Shown here in pieces: positions 22,570 through 25,077 of a DNA stretch of 25,077 nucleotides (position 1 is its first letter; each line of letters opens with the position of its first letter). The notes under the pieces were generated by a model. It saw only the letters and a list, made by a program, of their open reading frames with translations. It did no database searches and was not told the DNA's origin. The translations under genes and the position numbers were made by a program. This stretch comes from JAAYEB01 sp035306725 (GTDB taxonomy: Bacteria; Fibrobacterota; Chitinivibrionia; Chitinivibrionales; Chitinispirillaceae), in assembly GCA_035306725.1 (NCBI GenBank), contig DATGNN010000175.1, positions 1 to 25,077 on the forward strand. Direction: 5' to 3'.

Positions 22570-23387
22570 AAGACTTCGAGAACTTTCTTTATTAACTTAA
22601 CCAGAACAGGTTCGGTTTTATTTGCTACAGCAATGATTTTTTTGATATCGGCTTTTTCCAGTGCGTCCGGCAGACATGAGTCAGTAACGACTGTTAACCC
22701 AAGTACTTCGATACCGGCATGCACTGCGGCAATTACTTCCGGAACAGTACTCATGCCAATTACATCTGCTCCAAGGGTTTTAAGCATCCTGTATTCTGCT
22801 TTTGTTTCCATTGATGGTCCGGTCATGGATGCGTATACACCCTGTTCGATCCTGATTTTGTTTTGAATTGCAATCTGCATAACCTGTTCAAGCAATTTTT
22901 GTGAATATGGTTCCGACATGTCAGGGAATCTTGGTCCTATACGGTCATCATTTGGCCCGATAAGCGGATTGTCGCCCAGAAGATTTATATGGTCTGTAAT
23001 TGCCATGATTGTACCTGGAGGGAACAGGGGATTGATACCACCGGCAGCATTTGAGACAACAAGAGCTTTAACACCCAGGAATTTCATTACTCTAACAGGG
23101 AAAACGATCTGCTGCATTGTATAACCTTCATAGAAATGAAATCTTCCCTGCATGGCTATGACATTTTTCCCTGCCAGGGTTCCGGTGATAAGTTTCCCGG
23201 CATGTGCTTCAACAGTGGATACCGGAAAATGGGGGATTTCTTCGTATGGAATTACAGCATCTTTTTCGATTGAATCGGCGAGTCTGCCAAGACCGGTTCC
23301 AAGAATAATTCCAAAATCCGGTTTGATTTTAATATTTTTTTCAATAAAACTTCGTGCTTCCTGAATCATGTCGAATGCTGGTGTCAT
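22566..23387 (-). CDS. punA: Purine nucleoside phosphorylase, trimeric type
   Basis: 273 aa. Family motifs include the phosphate loop ILGTGLGRLAD at 28-38, GRFHFYEGY at 81-89, VSNAAGGINP at 111-120, TGPSMETKAEY at 189-199 and GMSTVPE at 211-217. It cleaves purine nucleosides with phosphate to release the base for salvage. The base-contacting residue equivalent to human Asn243 is Asp236 in VTDSCLP (constant offset of 7 from human Glu201 and Met219), a change that can alter 6-oxo versus 6-amino purine preference. The ATG has AGGG 6 nt upstream. The gene follows yggU by 33 bp and overlaps ileS by 4 bp. The symbol could equally be deoD-like or pnp; the family is certain. Confidence 0.94.
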   Translation of the reverse strand: MTPAFDMIQEARSFIEKNIKIKPDFGIILGTGLGRLADSIEKDAVIPYEEIPHFPVSTVEAHAGKLITGTLAGKNVIAMQGRFHFYEGYTMQQIVFPVRVMKFLGVKALVVSNAAGGINPLFPPGTIMAITDHINLLGDNPLIGPNDDRIGPRFPDMSEPYSQKLLEQVMQIAIQNKIRIEQGVYASMTGPSMETKAEYRMLKTLGADVIGMSTVPEVIAAVHAGIEVLGLTVVTDSCLPDALEKADIKKIIAVANKTEPVLVKLIKKVLEVL

Positions 23388-23420
23388 ATTGAACCCTTCT
23401 TTAAAATGTGCACGTTTTTG

Positions 23421-23690
23421 TTAATCGTTATTTTCTAAAAGTTTTATGGCCTGATCCAGAGAAATGCCTGTAATGGCAACTGATTTATTTCTGGAATGTT
23501 CACCTTTAATAATCTGTATTGATGAACGGGATACATTCAGCCGCTTTGCAAGAAGCCGGACAAGATGCATGTTGGCTTTATTATCAACAGGCGGCGAAGT
23601 AACAGCAATTTCTATTACAGAATCTTTTATCGTTATTTTATCTTTTTTGGATCGTGGTTTCAGACGAATGTCTATTGTACAGGAATTCAC
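23421..23690 (-). CDS. yggU: DUF167 / YggU family protein
   Basis: 89 aa from a GTG that lies 3 bp after the divIVA stop. The family pattern is clear: strand IDIRLKPRSKKDKI, then SPPVDNKANMHLVRLLAKRLNV and SSIQIIKGEHSRNKSVAITG. The function of this small conserved family is not established. It is often found near yggT and yggS, as here, which suggests a link to the envelope or division genes, but that is only context. Confidence 0.9.
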   Translation of the reverse strand: MNSCTIDIRLKPRSKKDKITIKDSVIEIAVTSPPVDNKANMHLVRLLAKRLNVSRSSIQIIKGEHSRNKSVAITGISLDQAIKLLENND

Positions 23691-23693
23691 CTT

Positions 23694-24248
23694 TTAAACA
23701 TCCAATGAAGAAATATTGGGCTGGGGTGGCACCTCATCCATAGTTTCATCATCTGCGATTTCCATAACAGATCCACTATCCTCATCTGTACCCTGTTTCA
23801 GATCACCACTGATTACATCAAGAAGACCAAGCTGAGTAGTTAACATGGCTTTGAATCTGGCCAGAAAACTGTCTCTTTGATTTCGTAATGAAACCAGTTC
23901 GCTTTCAAGCGAGAGTACTCTTTGCCTGGATTCATCTTCATATCGCTCGGCTCTTATCATTGCGTCCTTGATAATGAGTTCTGCTTCTTTCTGCGCGTTC
24001 ACCCGTGCTTCGTCGGTAGCTTTTTGCGCGGTAAGAAGAGTTTCATTAAGGACACGTTCTATTTTTATGTAACTATCAAGTCTTTGTTCAAGACTTTTGA
24101 TCTGAGTAGCAAACTCATTATTCTGTTTTATGATTGTTTCGTATTCGGAAGCAACCATTTCCAGAAAACTGTTTACTGCATCAGGATCAAATCCTCTGAG
24201 TGTTCGTCGAAAAGGTTGTTTTCTGATATCTAACGGAGTAATTCGCAT
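23694..24248 (-). CDS. divIVA: DivIVA-domain cell-division/polarity protein
   Basis: 184 aa. The N-terminal lipid-binding domain reads MRITPLDIRKQPFRRTLRGF followed by DPDAVNSFLEMV, a clear DivIVA signature. Residues about 35-135 form a long coiled coil used for oligomerisation. The C-terminal tail (about 145-184) is acidic and disordered. DivIVA proteins mark negatively curved membrane at septa and poles. The ATG has a good SD (GGAG 6 nt upstream). It lies 14 bp after yggT and 3 bp before yggU, in an arrangement like the Firmicutes ylm-divIVA-ileS cluster. Its role in a diderm is inferred. Confidence 0.93.
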   Translation of the reverse strand: MRITPLDIRKQPFRRTLRGFDPDAVNSFLEMVASEYETIIKQNNEFATQIKSLEQRLDSYIKIERVLNETLLTAQKATDEARVNAQKEAELIIKDAMIRAERYEDESRQRVLSLESELVSLRNQRDSFLARFKAMLTTQLGLLDVISGDLKQGTDEDSGSVMEIADDETMDEVPPQPNISSLDV

Positions 24249-24262
24249 TTTTAACTCCTGGA

Positions 24263-24517
24263 CTATATTGAAAAAAGTAACTGCACCAAAACCCGCTTAA
24301 GTATCTGAAGAAGAAAGAGTACAATAAGGGGCGAGAAATCGATGCCAATTCGTTCTGTTGGCAACAATCCCCGAAATGGTTGCAGTACAGGTTCTGTAAG
24401 CCGATAAATCCAGACAGCTACCGGATGATATGGATCGACTCTGATCCACGACATCAAAACCCGTATGATAAGAATAAATTCATATAATCTGAATAATAGT
24501 AGAATAAGTTGTATCAT
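24263..24517 (-). CDS. yggT: YggT family membrane protein
   Basis: 84 aa from the ATG at 24517, which overlaps the yggS stop by 4 bp. A longer frame exists upstream but lies inside yggS. Two membrane segments (about 3-20 and 63-82) flank the conserved region SWIRVDPYHPV, YRLTEPVLQPFRGLLP and GIDFSPLIVLFLL. Relatives such as YlmG and plastid YLMG affect division or membrane-protein assembly. It sits between yggS and divIVA as in Gram-positive division clusters. Confidence 0.93.
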   Translation of the reverse strand: MIQLILLLFRLYEFILIIRVLMSWIRVDPYHPVAVWIYRLTEPVLQPFRGLLPTERIGIDFSPLIVLFLLQILKRVLVQLLFSI

Positions 24518-25077
24518 GTATAATTCCGGTTCCCGACAAGAAGTGATCCGATACGTACCATTGTAGCACCTTCTTCGATTGCCCATTCAAAATCGCCACT
24601 CATTCCCATGGAGAGTTCGATCTTTTCTGCAAGGTCAGAGCAGTTTTGAGACAGTTTTCGTAAAAGCGAAAATGCATTACGAGTAGCTTTTTCGTTTCCG
24701 CCCAGCGGCCCTATTGTCATCAGGCCGCAAAATTCCAAAGCCGGACTGGATACGATTCGTTCACAAATCATTCTGGTTTCATCCGGTTGGCATCCGGATT
24801 TTGAAGTTTCATTTGAAGTATTTACTTCAACCAGTGCCTTGATTTTTTCGGTTCCACTATGGTGTTGTTCTATTTTTTTAATCAGTCGTTCCCGGTCTAT
24901 TGAGTGAATCCATTTTATGAAAGGGATCACATGTGAAACTTTATTTGTTTGCAGGTGTCCTATCATGTGAATTTCGAATTCGCCCTTTAGTTGTGGTACT
25001 TTTTGTTCGATTTCCTGAACGCGGTTTTCACCGATATCTTTAACACCGAGATCTATAAGAGCCTGAAGCGTTTCTGC
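24514..25077 (-). CDS. yggS: PLP homeostasis protein YggS (5' end outside the window)
   Basis: 187 residues are visible; the frame is open to the window edge, so the start and the PLP lysine region lie beyond 25077. Conserved YggS/PROSC motifs present are GENRVQE, the segment HMIGHLQTNK, VEVNTSNETSKSG, and the C-terminal SMGMSGDFEWAIEEGATMVRIGS. The family binds pyridoxal phosphate without known catalysis and balances vitamin B6 and amino-acid pools. The stop overlaps the yggT start (ATGA). It is the first visible gene of yggS-yggT-divIVA-yggU-punA-ileS. Confidence 0.95.
   Translation of the reverse strand, partial: AETLQALIDLGVKDIGENRVQEIEQKVPQLKGEFEIHMIGHLQTNKVSHVIPFIKWIHSIDRERLIKKIEQHHSGTEKIKALVEVNTSNETSKSGCQPDETRMICERIVSSPALEFCGLMTIGPLGGNEKATRNAFSLLRKLSQNCSDLAEKIELSMGMSGDFEWAIEEGATMVRIGSLLVGNRNYT

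Noticed and set aside
24263..24586. Longer 107-codon version of yggT
   Set aside because: The extra 23 residues lie inside yggS and look unlike the family; the internal ATG at 24517 in 4-bp overlap with the yggS stop starts at the conserved first membrane helix.

Overview
The window comes from a diderm (Gram-negative) bacterium of fairly low GC. It carries LptA/LptB/LptC-type LPS export genes, an LpxL-like acyltransferase, an MCE (MlaD-like) protein and a GT9 heptosyltransferase-like enzyme. Mixed with these are DivIVA, a type-2 (eukaryote-like) IleRS, sigma-54 and an HPr that has the regulatory Ser46. This mixture fits a deep-branching diderm phylum. Fibrobacterota (Chitinispirillum-like) is my guess, but no species-level marker is visible.

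Layout. Positions 9-169 hold a complete 5S rRNA gene and its terminator, the end of an rRNA operon. After about 430 bp of AT-rich spacer comes a short plus-strand operon (604-3914): an AbiEii-like nucleotidyltransferase, a 52-codon ORF in ATGA overlap with it, a GT9 glycosyltransferase with a long C-terminal extension, and a SAM methyltransferase. Everything else (3901-25077) is on the minus strand.

In the direction of minus-strand transcription (right to left) there are three blocks. (1) yggS(partial)-yggT-divIVA-yggU-purine nucleoside phosphorylase-ileS. This resembles the Firmicutes ylmE-sepF-ylmG-ylmH-divIVA-ileS cell-division cluster. (2) lpxL-like acyltransferase-lptC-lptA-lptB-(gap)-rpoN-terminator-lipA-hpf-mlaD-ptsH. 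This is an enlarged version of the enterobacterial lptCAB-rpoN-hpf-ptsN-rapZ-npr cluster and combines outer-membrane lipid transport with sigma-54, ribosome hibernation and PTS functions. (3) hom-thrC-apgM, a threonine pathway in which an archaeal-type phosphoglycerate-mutase homologue takes the place of homoserine kinase, then a WbaP/WcaJ-type polyprenyl-phosphate sugar phosphotransferase and a CpdA-like metallophosphoesterase. The last gene converges on, and overlaps by 14 bp, the plus-strand methyltransferase.

Most genes are conserved housekeeping genes. The less explained parts are: the toxin-like nucleotidyltransferase with an unrecognised small partner and no visible AbiEi antitoxin; a 31/32-nt repeat found in two distant intergenic regions; a hairpin-rich spacer at 4750-4893; an 18-bp perfect inverted repeat followed by a hairpin that places the Shine-Dalgarno of mlaD in its loop; and a heptamer repeat upstream of the lpxL-like gene. 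I saw no insertion sequence, CRISPR array or tRNA gene.
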